A DNA stretch of 64,000 nt, taken from Myrica gale (lineage: Eukaryota > Streptophyta > Magnoliopsida > Fagales > Myricaceae). Shown here one piece after another: positions 23,751-35,623 of this stretch; position 1 is the stretch's first letter, and every line of letters begins with the position of its first letter. Both the position numbers and the translations under genes were made by a program. The stretch spans positions 434,001-498,000 of the forward strand of contig OZ005614.1 in NCBI GenBank assembly GCA_963930655.1, in the 5' to 3' direction. The notes beneath the pieces were generated by a model. It made no database searches. It worked only from the letters and a program-made list of their open reading frames with translations, and was not told the DNA's origin.

Positions 23751-25723
23751 ATGAGCAGTAACATTCCTACTTGCACCGTAGGAGGTAATACAGCCACGAG
23801 GAGTTGGGGAATTTCATCAATATTTGGCGGCAGGGCTTCATCTGGAGACACTCAAGCTATCCCATCTCTTGGTGACACTGTCCCATATGCAGAGCAGATA
23901 CCTTCCACAATTCAGTTGAGAGAGGTAATAGTATGCTTCACAGATGTCTATTTCTAAATATGTAATTTGTTGTATTATCGTACTTTCCTCGGTTTCAAAT
24001 TTATATCACGCTCTTCCTTCTGCCTCTGCTGAATTCAGCCCCCATCCATCTTAAGGCCACTTGAAATGACAGAGCACGATGCAGTAACAATAATAGCTAC
24101 GAAATTACTCTTGGGGTCTTGCTATGACATTGTCAGAAAGAACATTCAAGACTTGGTGCCAAAAGCTATAATGCACTTTCTGGTAAGATTTTTTTTTAAT
24201 CTCTGTAGTGTCTTGTCCATCAGTTCTGTTTTATTTTGGGCGACCAGATAGATTCTTCTTTTTGTGACATTTTCCCGTTCATGTGTTTTATGTCCTTGCT
24301 AATTCTTACAGGTCAATCATACGAAAAGGGACCTTCATAGTGTCTTCATACAAAAGCTGTACAATGTGTCATCCTCAGGGACTCTTAGGTCTTCCTTTTC
24401 TTTTATTTTTTAAAGATTATTATGTGTTCTGTCTGTTTCGAGGAGAAAAGCGAGATTTTGAATAACTTCTGTTAAAACTAGATATTCTTGACTTCATTAG
24501 CTTTCTTCCTGGGACAATAAGTTTAGCCATTCCTATCTCAAATGATTCCGGTAGAATTATTCTTCTGTAAACAAAGGAAGAAACTCTTCTTTATAAACTG
24601 TATTGCAATTAATATGCATTGTTTTAGATCCGCTGTATGCCATATGGATATGCCCAATGAGCCATTGTATCTGAAGAAAATATCTAGCTTTTCAATTGGT
24701 TCTTTTAGTGCTTGATAATTATACCGGATATTCAGAGTATAAGTACTTGACATTATCCTTAAAAGTAGGCCTCTTGACATATGAGTTTTCAAAGTTATGC
24801 AACAAGTGACATCATGTCAGTCCACTCACTGACCTGTGTAGAGAATAAATAGACCATACAGAGTAGGCACCAGATCATTCAAACGGATGGGGATTACTGA
24901 TAAGCTGAAGTGATGGAATAATGTGGACTCTTTGGGGTTTGTAACATATACTCTGGCTTACATTTTGTCATTTTATGTTAATGGGAACTGCTAGTTGTAA
25001 GGAAGTTCAGTTGTGTTGGGAGTTCAAAGATATCAGGACCGGTAAATAAGAACTTGAAATGTACAAGAAAGTCTATATTGTGGCTGCACTCAGCACTTGT
25101 AAGAAACTTTACTTGTGAGGACTACCTGTCTTCCCAAATCCATGGTTCATAGATCTTGATATCAAATGTTGAGCATGTTTTCTATGGTTAATTATGCAGA
25201 GAGAGCCTTTTTGAAGAGCTATTGAAGGAGCATGTCAATGTGGTTGCAAAAAGAAGACAGACTCGAGAAATGTACGATGTTTTGCAACAAGCTATTCAGG
25301 TAAATTTCATTAATAGGATTAATGTGATATGTAGTTTTCTGCAGAATAACTGCGTTGTTTGAGAAGGGATTGGGGCTAGCATTGGTTGCATTCCAGCTTC
25401 CTCTGATCCCATTTCAGCGCTGTTTTAATTGGCCGAATCTAGAGAATGAAAATTTGCACCTATCTCAGAAACTTCATCAAAATAAGTGATCTGAAAGAGC
25501 TTCAATATATAGGTTCTTCCACCGGTAATACTAATTATGGTGAAAATGCTCTCGATATTTCGTAGTTCCTTCCAACTTCCTTTGCACGTTGGTCACTACT
25601 GCTCTGCTGGACATTATGGCTTGCATTATTTCTCAAATTGGCCAAAAACCCTGACCTATCACTTGTCATTTGTAGGCGCTTGAGGTGGTTGAATCTGTGT
25701 CGCCCCTTAAGATAGGATGTTGA
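23751..25723 (+). pseudogene. C-terminal dynamin fragment (DRP3-type GED), 5'-truncated
   Basis: Only the end of a dynamin-related GTPase of the DRP3 type (mitochondrial/peroxisomal fission). Blocks: 23751-23924 (SWGISSIFGG ... STIQLRE), 24039-24182 (PPSILRPLEMTEHDAV ... LVPKAIMHFL), 24312-about 24365 (VNHTKRDLHSVFIQKLY), about 25200-25299 (SLFEELLKEH ... REMYDVLQQAIQ) and 25676-25723 (ALEVVESVSPLKIGC, stop). These match the variable linker and GTPase effector domain of DRP3A/DRP3B. No GTPase or middle domain exists upstream. The third block's donor is damaged: after KLY the sequence is AATGTGTC where a gt should follow the split Arg codon, and phase 0 joining to the next exon needs a shifted acceptor. 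Most likely a decaying duplicate. A short expressed GED protein is possible but unproven. Confidence 0.7.
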
Positions 25724-26456
25724 TACAACCTCTGGATTGCCAAGTATCCCTGGCTTTTCATCCCATATAAGCGAGACAAATTACAGTGAAAGCAGATGAG
25801 CCTACGTATTATCACTTACTAATTCCAGGAATTGCAGATCATTTCTCTCACAAGAGCTTTCATAGCCTGCCAACTCAAATTGACTCTAACTATCAGGCAG
25901 GTGGTAGGGCGGATTCCCATTCACAAATTGTAGCGAGGGTATTTTTTTTACCATATACATACCTGCCGTCAGCCTGTACAGTGCTTTGATTTCTGACTGA
26001 AACCCAGCTAGACGCATAAAACAAATAATAATGGTGCTCGGTCCCTTGATAGAATTTGAAGATTCATTTGTAGCTCAATATACTACTTGATTTAACATAA
26101 TTAGGGAGGAAAATAATTTACTTGTTTTTTTTATAAAAGGTTTTCGTGTTAAAGTGGTTCTCAAACAGAGAGCGATGCAAATGAAGTGCGGCGGCTGTGT
26201 TCATGCCCTGTACGTGCAAAACCAGAGAGCTAAAAAGGGCAGTGATGAGCTACTTGGAAGCCCATTCACGTAAAACAGCATTTGTTTGAACTGCAAATGG
26301 TAGAAATCTTAGGCACCTACGCCATAAATATATTGATAGTGAAAACAAACACCAACGCCTTATCTGCAATGGATTACAACCGTTATTCTTGACAACCTCC
26401 TTTATAATCCTAATGTCCTTTTGCCTGAAAGTGATAAAGCCTGTCACTTGGGTCGT
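25724..26456. other. Convergent intergenic region
   Basis: 3' flanks of the dynamin fragment and of the TIC55-like gene. ORFs here have no recognisable motifs, and I see no gene. Confidence 0.45.
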
Positions 26457-28712
26457 TTACAGTCTCCTATGCACTCTTATGAAGTTTGTCGTGTTCATTG
26501 CAAAGGCAGTTGAGCATCCATAAGCTCCAGCAGAGCACACGGTTGCCAATAATAAAAGAATGGCTTTCCATTGCCTTCCGGACACTAGGATAGCCAGTGC
26601 GACCAGTGCAAGAGCAGCAGCAGAGAGGGCATTTTTCCAGTCTTGGAAAGCTTTAATGACGGCTCTGCATTCCTTGCAGTGGATAACATGACGGAAATAA
26701 CGGTTGGCCAAGTTTGGAGTATACATTGTTCCAATCCCTCCCTTGGCCGGCAAAGATGCGGAAACTCCGGCAACCAGTCCGGCTGGGGCATGTTCGACCA
26801 CAGCAGGCTCTCTAGGCAAAGAAATGGTGCTGTGGCCAAAATGATAAGGCATCCCATGGCCTACTTTGTCCATCCACTTCCTGTATTCAGCTACCCATGT
26901 ATCAGAGGATTTTAGATTAAGGTACAACTCCTTGGTGGGAACTTTTTCTTTCATTAGAACCTCATTTTGGGACGAAAGGAAACCCATATCTTGCTCAAAG
27001 ACCTTACCTGCATTCTGGTGGAAGTACCATCGTGGGAACCATTTAGCCAAGGGAGATCGTTTGGTTCCTCCAAACCTAACTATAAGCATGGATTTCCCTT
27101 GGCCTGTTGGTCTACAAAGGAATAAGCCTGTGAAGTAGTGCTTCTCCCCTTTCTCGTCGACAAGTTCCCGGTTATTTTGAAGAACACAAGGTGCTTCAAA
27201 CCGTAGGAAGTTTGGCAGGGATTGGTCTGCTGCCTTACCCCACCTGCCTGCAAATCCTCGATCAGTACGTTCAGTCACTTCAAAACCTAGTGGTTGGGCA
27301 TCCTCCCTTCTTGCAGTCCAATCAGTTCTATCATGAGAAATTGGGATGTGGGCAGGATCCATGAGGTTCTCAAGGAGTATAGAGTGATCGTATGGAAGCT
27401 CATGGGTGGTTGAAGTATCCTGAAAACCGGGCCTAGCAAAATTCTCAAACCAAGGTAGTTTATCAAGGTTAGGTGGCGTCTTCTGAGACATCCATACCCA
27501 TACAACTCCTTGGGAATCTCTCACCTCATACGTTCTGAGGCAAGCTGATCGAGGAATTTTGGCATCGGCTGGAAGCTGTAGAAGAAATTCGAAATCATAT
27601 TAGTTTGCGAGTCTAGAACTGAATGGGGGAATTTCAGGCATCAAACACATCAGGCAGTGTAACATACCTGAGGTATCCTCACACATTTGCCATCGCCTCC
27701 GAATTGCCAGCCATGGTAGAGACATTCTAGTCTTCCATCAATCAACTGGCCTTCAGAGAGTTTAGCTAACCTATTAAATCAAGCAGCGATAAGATCAAGG
27801 TTTTTGGTTCATCGAGGACAAGTTTCAAAAGCTATCATGTCTTATTTTGGCATACTGTTCTTTAGTTCTACAACTAGGCTGAATAAGATCACCTCAAACG
27901 CAAATGCATGACACAAACAAAGTTACTTCATATTAACTCGCATCCAGTCCCAAAAGGTAGACTTCATTGTCTTGGCCATCCTCCATGAGTGCTCCTCCCT
28001 CCGCACATTTGTCACTTTATCCTTCCATTTTAAGCAGTGACAAACCACCAAAGTTTAACGCTTTATTTCCGATTAACAAACAAGTGACCCTAGAGCCTTA
28101 ATTGCAGAATCCAACGTCAACGTCGACTACTCCACTATATAGTATATTGTATCCTCCCACCAAAAGAAAAAAAAATGGAGGCCTCAACACAAAATTGGGC
28201 CAGGACATGGTCCCAAGGAGATATCTTTACCTGTGGGGGCAGCGATCCTGGTAACAGCGAAGCTGCCCATTGCCGTCCCTATACAACACGATCTGCTTGT
28301 CAAACACGGTGAGACCCAGAGGTGCATCATCGGGCACGTCCTGAGTGAGATAAAGCGGGTACCATTCTTCCGTCCAGTCATAGTCCGCCACGATCCTATA
28401 ACCTCGCCGCTCCTCTTCACTGGCAGGACCCACAAAAACCTTTTGATCACCTCCTTCCTCCTCTTCTTTCGCATCAAGCGGAGGCACAGCTCTGATGTCA
28501 GCGACCGCTCCGCACTTGCCGTAGCTTTTTCTCAGCTGGGGTTGTCTGAGGGGTAGTGAAAGAGAAACACGCGGTGGTGGTAGCTTGTGGGTTGTGGTGG
28601 ATAGTGAGAAAGAGAGCGAAGTGTTGTGAGATGGAAATGGGAGCAACAGCGCCATTTGGTTGTGAAGTGTAACGGAAGAAGAGAGAAGAGGTTGGAGAGG
28701 AAATGAAGCCAT
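26457..28712 (-). CDS. TIC55: TIC55-like Rieske oxygenase, chloroplast inner envelope
   Basis: Rieske non-haem iron oxygenase of the PAO/PTC52/TIC55 group; TIC55 hydroxylates phyllobilins and was described with the plastid import translocon. Minus-strand exons 28712-28231, 27770-27668 and 27575-26457 join to 567 aa. The first ~60 aa are Ser/Leu/Pro rich (MASFPLQPLLSSS), consistent with a transit peptide; an upstream in-frame ATG at 28796 is less likely. The Rieske cluster is C158-x-H160 (RCPHR) and C177-x2-H180 (CLYHGW), spacing 16. The mononuclear iron motif is NLMDPAHIPISHD. Near the end are the CxxC pair (HCKEC) and two hydrophobic segments (ALSAAALALVALAILVS; WKAILLLLATVCSAGAYG), then NFIRVHRRL. 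All are TIC55 hallmarks. From memory it matches At2g24820. Confidence 0.95.
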
Positions 28713-28948
28713 AAGCGAGAGAGAATGGAAGTCGGAAAGGTGGCTGTTGCTTGTTGCAGTGTGGCACCACTCCTGGCCACACAATCTTCCGAACAATCAG
28801 TCGCTTCTTGTTAGAGGAAGAAATTTCTCCACGAGCAATTTTTATATTCTATTTATTAGTATTGCGTTTGAACGTTAAAATTTTAATAAGATATTGTTAT
28901 GTTTGATTGTGAAAATTTTGAGTATTGGGGTTTGTAAAATATTATAAA

Positions 28949-29109
28949 GGGCATGTTCGTTTAGGAAGAATTCTCAGGATTCTACAACCAAACATAATTT
29001 TTCACACTACATAAATATAACTACAACACGCATACCAATAAAGTTAACATCACATAAAAATTCTCAAAACACAAAAAATCCTCAGAATACACCTTAACCG
29101 AACACACTC
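28949..29109. mobile_element. MITE copy A (shared with 34901-35081)
   Basis: The core from accaaacat through tttttcacac, tacaacacgcataccaataa and cacataaaaattct to caccttaaccgaac is nearly identical to 34901-35081, with inverted ends (GTTCGTTTAGG and CCTTAACCGAAC). No ORF. Confidence 0.75.
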
Positions 29110-29387
29110 AAAGTAAAGATATGTTATGAGAGTTGGTGAAAAAGTGAAGAGAGAGAAGATTTTTAATAAATATTATAATAATAAAAAATTATGTGATTAA
29201 TTTTTTATTATTAAACCTAAATAATTGGGGCTCAAACAAGATGATTAAAATGGATAAAAAGTAAAAATAAATAATTTAAATGCATTTGTTATATTTTTTA
29301 TAAAATAATAATAAATTATATTAAAATTATTTTATTATATTAAAATTTTAAAACACATAATTTTAATATACAAACACACCCTACATA

Positions 29388-30026
29388 TAGGGGTGTTCAT
29401 TTGCACCGGCGGTAACCGTTTTAACCGCTACCGGTAAGGGCAGTTATTGTGCCTTAGCGATGCGGTGACGGTGTCAAATATGTGATTCCGTCAATTGCGG
29501 TGACAGTTTTCGCCAAACCATCACCTACACTACCGTTAACCACCCCTAGTTGAGACTTGAGATGATTATTGATTGTGTGACATACTTTTTGTTGGGCTTT
29601 TGTTGAAATATGTTAGTTGATTTTTGTCACATTGTTTGACACTTTTATTAGACTTTAGTCTTTATGTATGAATATGATATTATGTTATATTTTTGGACAA
29701 CTTTATATTTGTTATGATTGTTAATGATTATGATATTATATTTGAATATGTTATGATATTTGTTCATTTGATATGATTATTGATTATGATATTATTTATG
29801 TTAGAAATTTAAACAGCCTAAAACAGTGAAAAAAATGAAAAAGCTCAAGGAAAGAGTTTTTTTTTTTTGCACAACGGTTATATGGTTTAAGTGGTTATCG
29901 TATAACTGTTACCGTTAATACCGTCACCGGCAAGGACGGTTATTGTGCCTTAGCGGTGCGGTGGCGTGTCAATTATGTGATTCCGTCAATTGCGGTGACG
30001 GTCTACACTACCGTTAACCACCCCTA
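29388..30026. mobile_element. Non-autonomous hAT element, 639 bp
   Basis: Ends TAGGGGTG and CACCCCTA are inverted. Flanking 8-mers are cctacata (29380-29387) and actacata (30027-30034), a 7/8 match to the 8-bp duplication of hAT elements. The terminal ~140 bp is present twice in direct orientation (about 29435-29549 and 29912-30026, both with ttattgtgccttagcg and ccgttaaccacccct). The ends are rich in CGGT/ACCG motifs. No transposase is present. It stops 266 bp before the DBR1 start codon. Confidence 0.8.
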
Positions 30027-30292
30027 ACTACATATTACCTAATCAATTGTAATATAGATAATGTGTTGATTTTATTCCTTAAAAGTAAGTTTGTGTTTTT
30101 TTCTTTTTCAAAGGAACTATTTTTGGGCACCCCGTGGCCCTTATAAATCTTTTTTTTTTTTCTCTAAGTCCGTGGCCCGTATAAATCAAAAGACCAAATA
30201 GACAAAATTCCACATTCGAAAGAGGGCTCTTATAGTTAAGCAGCCTATACGGTAACACTCAAATCTCGTTTCTCTCCAAATTATCACCAGAG

Positions 30293-33200
30293 ATGAGGAT
30301 AGCAGTGGAAGGCTGTATGCACGGCGACCTTGACACTGTCTACAAAACCCTACAGTACGCCGAAAAGACAAACAACTTCAAAATCGACCTTCTCCTCTGC
30401 TGCGGCGACTTTCAGGCACTTTCCGTTTTTCATGTCCCCCGAAAATTTCAGCTTTTCCATTTTGAATGAACTACAAATGCTTCCAAAAATTCCTGATTGT
30501 TCTTTGTTGTGGTGGTGGGATTAGGCAGTAAGGAATGAGGAGGATTTGGAGAGCCTGAACGTGCCGCGAAAGTACCGTTCTATGAACTCCTTCTGGAAGT
30601 ACTATTCGGGCGAAGAGCTTGCTCCGTTTCCTACTATCTTTATCGGTGGAAATCACGAGGCGTCCAATTACTTGTGGGAATTGTGAGTCGCGTTGGATTT
30701 CTTTTTAGCATTGTATTGGTTGGAGATTTAATATTGTTTCATGTCCTATTTACTGAAACCCAAGTAGTGTGCCATTGGTCACTCTCAGCAGTGCTTCTTG
30801 GGGTGACCTACTTGGTAGTGATGAAACACTTCCGTATTAGTTTCGTGTTCTTTCTAGTTGATTCTGCATAATCTCAAACATCTCTAAAATTTTCTGCATA
30901 TGTTTCTTTTAATTGAAATCTGTGAGGTCTTGTATGCTGTAGCATGTCGGACACAATCAATTGTGTAAGGATTTATGTTGGATATTTTCCCTAGGTACTA
31001 TGGAGGATGGGCAGCACCCAATATATACTATTTGGGGTGTGCTGGGGTGGTCAGGTTCGGGAACATTCGTATTGGTGGACTTTCTGGAATTTACAATTCG
31101 CGCGATTATCACTTAGGTTGGATGACTGTTATTTTACTGCTGCTTAAACTGTTATATAGTTTTGAAGAGGTGCTTGTTGCATGTGTTAATGTTTGTTATG
31201 TTGGACTGTTGGTCATGTTTTATTGTGTTTTGTTTCATCTTTCGGTCATGACTTCTGACTTTATGTTGACAATAAACGTTTGAGTTTTGCATATTATGCT
31301 TCTGTAATTGATACCACTAGCTATTGTATGTAGCAAGAGTCCTAAACCATAGTACTTTGTGGCACTTATCCAACCATATCAAACAGAGTAGGGTTTTGTT
31401 TCTAATCAGGACATTACGAGCGGCCTCCTTATAATGAGAGTACTATCAGATCTGTGTATCATGTTCGTGAATATGACGTCCACAAGCTCATGCAAGTTGA
31501 GGGACCGATCGATATTTTTCTTTCACATGATTGGCCTGTTGGAATCACTGATTGCGGGAATTTGGAGGAACTTGTTCGTCGCAAACCATATTTTAAGAAG
31601 GAGGTAATTATCAGCATGTTGAAATAATGTCTATATGGTATACATTTATGGCTCTCACAGAATAGGATTTGCAGTTAGAAGACAAACAAAGATAAAAGTT
31701 TTCAGGTTCATTTCTACAATAAATTTACGATCATAGTTAAGAGGAAACATGAGTATTTCTGTTGCTTCTTGTTCCATCCCTTTACGCTCCTTCTCTGCGC
31801 TATAACTATGGAGGGTGTAATTTTCACGTCTCTTATGCCTGATTATGACTCCAGAATAACCCCCTTTTCTTTTTTCTTTTAGGTATCATAAATTCCTATA
31901 CTTCTCATCTTTAGCTATGGAGTAGCATGTCAGAGACAACCATAAAACCCTTGATCTTTGTTTTGAACTTTTCTACTTGTATCGAATTGGGTCTTCTACT
32001 ACAACATCAAACAAGTGAAGCATTATTTTCCAAACCCAGCCCATCAAACAAGTGGAAATAGAAATTTATCCACCCTTCCCTCCAAAAGACAAGAAACAAA
32101 GGAAAAAATGAGAAAAAATATATGAACTGAACAAGTGAAAAGAGGCAGTTTGCTGACAAAGGTTCTTCCTAGTGTTCTGCTTAATAAAAATTGTCTTGAA
32201 GCAGACCCTATTATTACCTTTCAAATGTATTCTGACTGAAATGCTTGTTTTAATTCCCTTTCAATAGCATCTACTGCAGAATGAACTTTTCTTGATAAAA
32301 TGAAGAACTTTTATGATTACTAATGTGGTTGAAAACTGATTTCCAGATTCAGGAAAGAACTCTTGGAAGTGTGGCCGCAGCTCAACTTCTGGAAAAATTG
32401 AAACCACCCTACTGGTTTTCTGCTCACCTACACTGCAAATTTGCTGCACTTGTTCAGCATGGGGAAGGCGTCCCAGTCACAAAATTTCTTGCACTTGATA
32501 AGTGTCTTCCTGGGCGCCCTTTCTTGCAGGTGCATATGTGATGATAATTGTCTAAAGTGCCTTTTTCCTAGTCAATGTTGGAATCTAAAATTGTGGTATT
32601 TACTGGGCTCTTAGATACTTGAAATCGAATCGGAGTCAGGACCTAATGAGATACAGTATGACGAAGAATGGCTAGCAATAACGCGGAGGTTCAACTCTAT
32701 CTTTCCTTTGACCAGGAAAAGTATAAATTCTAGGTGTGCACTCTGTACGCTTTTGAAGATGCCATACATGGCACTCATCATTTGCTGTGACTCCCGCCTC
32801 TTCCCTTTCTTTTTCTCTCTGCCATACATGGCACTCATCATCTGCTGTGTGACTCCCGCTTCTTCCCTTTCTTTTTCTCTCCTTTTTCATCTTGGGTCTG
32901 TGATGTTAGTTGCTCACTCTTTTTTGCACAGAAGTACTGGCCTTGAAATGGAAGACTGTCGCCAATTGGTCAGAAGCAGATTACGAGCAAGAGGTGACAA
33001 ACCTTTTGAATTTGTTCGAACTGCTCCATGTTACAATCCCTCTCAATCTGGTCCCAGTTGTTCCTCTTCAGGTATAAATGTGAAAGAATCATATTAGACT
33101 GAATATTAGTTTCCGGTTTGTAATCCTGCATTGCTGGTTTTCACTGACAATGTCTGATCTAAAAGGACATGGTTTGGAATGATGGTTTTCACTGACAATG

Positions 33201-34072
33201 TCTGATCTAGAAGGACATGGTTTGGAATGATGCGTTAACACTAAATTTCGATATATATGCTTATGAATTCTTTGCAGGATGTACCAGGAATCCTCAAACA
33301 GAATCTTTCTTGCAGCTTCTAGAACTTCCTTATCTTCTTGATAACATATCAAAAGCCAAGGACCTAGGGTACAGTCCTGCTTCTTTGGTTCAAAGAGGTA
33401 ATTTAATCATTCTCTGTATAACTTAGTGGAGATCACCTGCCTTCTTGAGAAGGACAATAAGAGACTTGGGAAAAGTCTAAGTTGTCTCCTTTAGAAATAT
33501 AGGAAAAGAATTAAGACTTTATCTATTGCTTGTGCTCCTCTGCAGTCTACTTGTTGAGAACAGTTGTACTTGATATTCCTTTATGATTGTAAGCCCCCAT
33601 TGGTTTTGTTTTTTGAGTTATCTTTTGGAAGCCAAGTGCATTATGGTGATTTTCTGAGTATTTGGATGTGAGCTATTTTAGTAGTTGATATGTCTCGAGC
33701 CACTGTTACCACTATTACCCTCATCACTGTATCTACTAGATACTCGGACTGAATTTCCCAGTTCTTCAAAGCTCATGTATTTGAACATTCAAATTCCACG
33801 ACGTATTCAAAACTTTCATCCAAACATGCCATAAATATGTATTCACTTTTAAACTTGGTTTCCCCAGTGCATTTCCCAGGAGTTTTCAAGCTCTTGCTTC
33901 ATGGTATTGCCCTAGCTTTAGTGTTAGCATGGTAATTTAGTGTCTCAATGAATACAATAATATGTTTTTTTATTTGTGTGCAGGTTCTTTTGATGAGTAT
34001 AGTGAAGCCATTCCCATTGATGATGTGGATGAATTGGAAGAACCTACAGAACTTGATGACAAGGAAACCTGA
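30293..34072 (+). CDS. DBR1: RNA lariat debranching enzyme
   Basis: Metallophosphoesterase that cleaves the 2'-5' bond of intron lariats in the nucleus. Nine exons: 30293-30415, 30525-30682, 30995-31116, 31410-31603, 32347-32529, 32615-32733, 32932-33071, 33278-33397 and 33984-34072, summing to 1248 nt (415 aa, as expected for plant DBR1). Metal-binding motifs appear in order: [31 protein letters not shown] and SAHLHCKF, with the lariat-recognition segment [12 protein letters not shown] between. The C-terminal domain ends [10 protein letters not shown], acidic as in homologues. The first intron appears to use a GC donor (CAG/gcactt). Introns 6 and 7 hold short tandem duplications. From memory the Arabidopsis gene is At4g31770. 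No damage seen in any exon. Confidence 0.96.
32759..32880. repeat. Two-copy 60-bp tandem repeat in DBR1 intron 6
   Basis: gccatacatggcactcatca begins both copies (about 32760 and 32821), each ending in a ttccctttctttttctct tract. Copies differ by a few bases, one a small indel. Confidence 0.9.
33135..33230. repeat. Two-copy 48-bp tandem repeat in DBR1 intron 7
   Basis: tggttttcactgacaatgtc ... ggacatggtttggaatga occurs twice back to back, differing at one base (aaaagg/agaagg). Confidence 0.9.
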
Positions 34073-34601
34073 CGACAAAAAAGATGGAAGCTTGCAAGTG
34101 GGTCTGTATTTTTCCCAACTCTCATTGCAATCTATATGCGGGTAGGGCTTTCCTTGAATGATCTCGGATGAGTACAACGTAGTTGCGATGAGATATGATC
34201 CAACCTCTTACTTGACTAAGAGCAGTCTTTTTTGGAGGATAGTGTGTAGGTTGAGCGAAGTGTCCATTCCGTGGCCCTGCGAGGACAGAATTCTAGCCTG
34301 ATCGATTGTGCTCATCAGTTGACAAACTCTGGTGTATTATAACACGATGGGTCTGAGCACAAAAACCAGATCAAACAATTTATAGTCGATCAGACTATTA
34401 TGTTTCAACAGACTATAGGTGTTGATGGATGTAAAACTTTTGATTGAACTAGTTGATTACTGTCCAGTCGCCAAATGATCTTATGAAAGTTAATATATTT
34501 TGGTCAACAGTAATTGATCAAAATAGTTCTTTCAAACATTTCAAGCAACTGCACATGCCAATGATTCTCGCCCAAACTTGCCTGCAAGATGGGGAATTTA
34601 G
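34073..34601. other. DBR1 3' flank
   Basis: Probable 3' UTR and AT-rich flank. No further gene or element recognised before the foldback element. Confidence 0.5.
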
Positions 34602-35494
34602 GCTTAAATAACAGGTGTGTTCATGGGGTTTAATGCTTTATCGAAAATACCCTAAGGTAATTTTTGTTGTCCCGTCACCTTTGTGGTATACCCTTGTTCT
34701 CTATTTTATCCTTTTGACAATATTCCGTCTATTTCTTGACGGAAATTGATGACGTGGATCTAGTGACCACGTCACACCCAATTAAAGGGAGACACGTGTT
34801 CTGACCTACTTACTAGACTCATTCCATTTTCGACCGTCGTCATCACCTCACTTAAAGCCATAGCAGTTTACTGAAATGTCCACCATTCCACGTGAGCTAA
34901 GGGGCTATTCATTTATAAAAAAATCCTCAGGATTTTTTGAATCCTCACAATTTTACAACCAAACATCATTTTTCACACCACATAAATATAACTACAACAC
35001 GCATACCAATAAAGTTAACATCACATAAAAATTCTTAAAACACAAAAAATCCTCACAAAACACCTTAACCGAACCTCCCTTAAAATGAACTAAACCAAGA
35101 TCGTAGACCCACGAACATTTGCTACTTGATAGAAACCTCTTTCCCTAAATTTTCCCCCAAATCATTTCTAAAACCCTAGTTCCAAACAATTGATTTCCTA
35201 GCGAAGGTCACCATCGTCATTTGTCAGCGACGGTAGTCAGTTTGGTCCACCGAAATGGGTAGCGCTGCGACACTTATTGTTGGATCTTCAACGATCTAGG
35301 TTTTTAGAAATGATTTGGGGGAAAAAGTTGAGGAAATATGTTCGTGAGATTTTTGGGTCACGAATGTTCGTGGGGGACGGTGGACATTTCAGTAAACTAC
35401 TATGGCTCTATAGAGATGGCGAGACAACAAAAATTACCCTAAGAGGATTTTTGAGAAAATATTAAACCCCAGGTGGCACACGTGTTATTTAAGC
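34602..35494. mobile_element. 893-bp foldback element interrupted by a MITE
   Basis: Left end GCTTAAATAACAGGTGTG is inverted at the right end (CACACGTGTTATTTAAGC). Inverted matches continue inward: gtttaat; taccctaaggtaatttttgttgtc against gacaacaaaaattaccctaa; agtttactgaaatgtccacc against ggtggacatttcagtaaact; and cccacgaacat ... cccaaatcatttctaaaa near the centre. The left arm is broken by the MITE at 34901-35081. No coding capacity or clear target duplication. A Mutator-like or foldback non-autonomous element is most likely. Confidence 0.7.
34901..35081. mobile_element. MITE copy B nested in the foldback element
   Basis: Same family as 28949-29109, in the same orientation. It starts GGGGCTATTCATTT and ends CCTTAACCGAACCTCCC. 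Flanks TAA/TTA suggest a 3-bp target duplication with one mismatch. Confidence 0.75.
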
Positions 35495-35623
35495 TAATTA
35501 TCAAACATCATAAGTTGGAAATCGAGCAAACAACGAGTATCAAAGGAGGGGGTAGCCGTGGAACGATATGGGTCCTGGGCCAGACTTGCCAGAGGTTGAC
35601 CTCGTCCTTCCCAGGCAAACTTA

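Larger units (their letters stand above)
28713..30292. promoter_or_regulatory. Divergent TIC55/DBR1 upstream region loaded with transposons
   Basis: Head-to-head genes share this 1.58-kb region. It contains a MITE at about 28949-29109, AT-rich MITE-like DNA at about 29110-29380 and a hAT element at 29388-30026, leaving about 265 bp of unique DNA before the DBR1 ATG. Confidence 0.6.
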
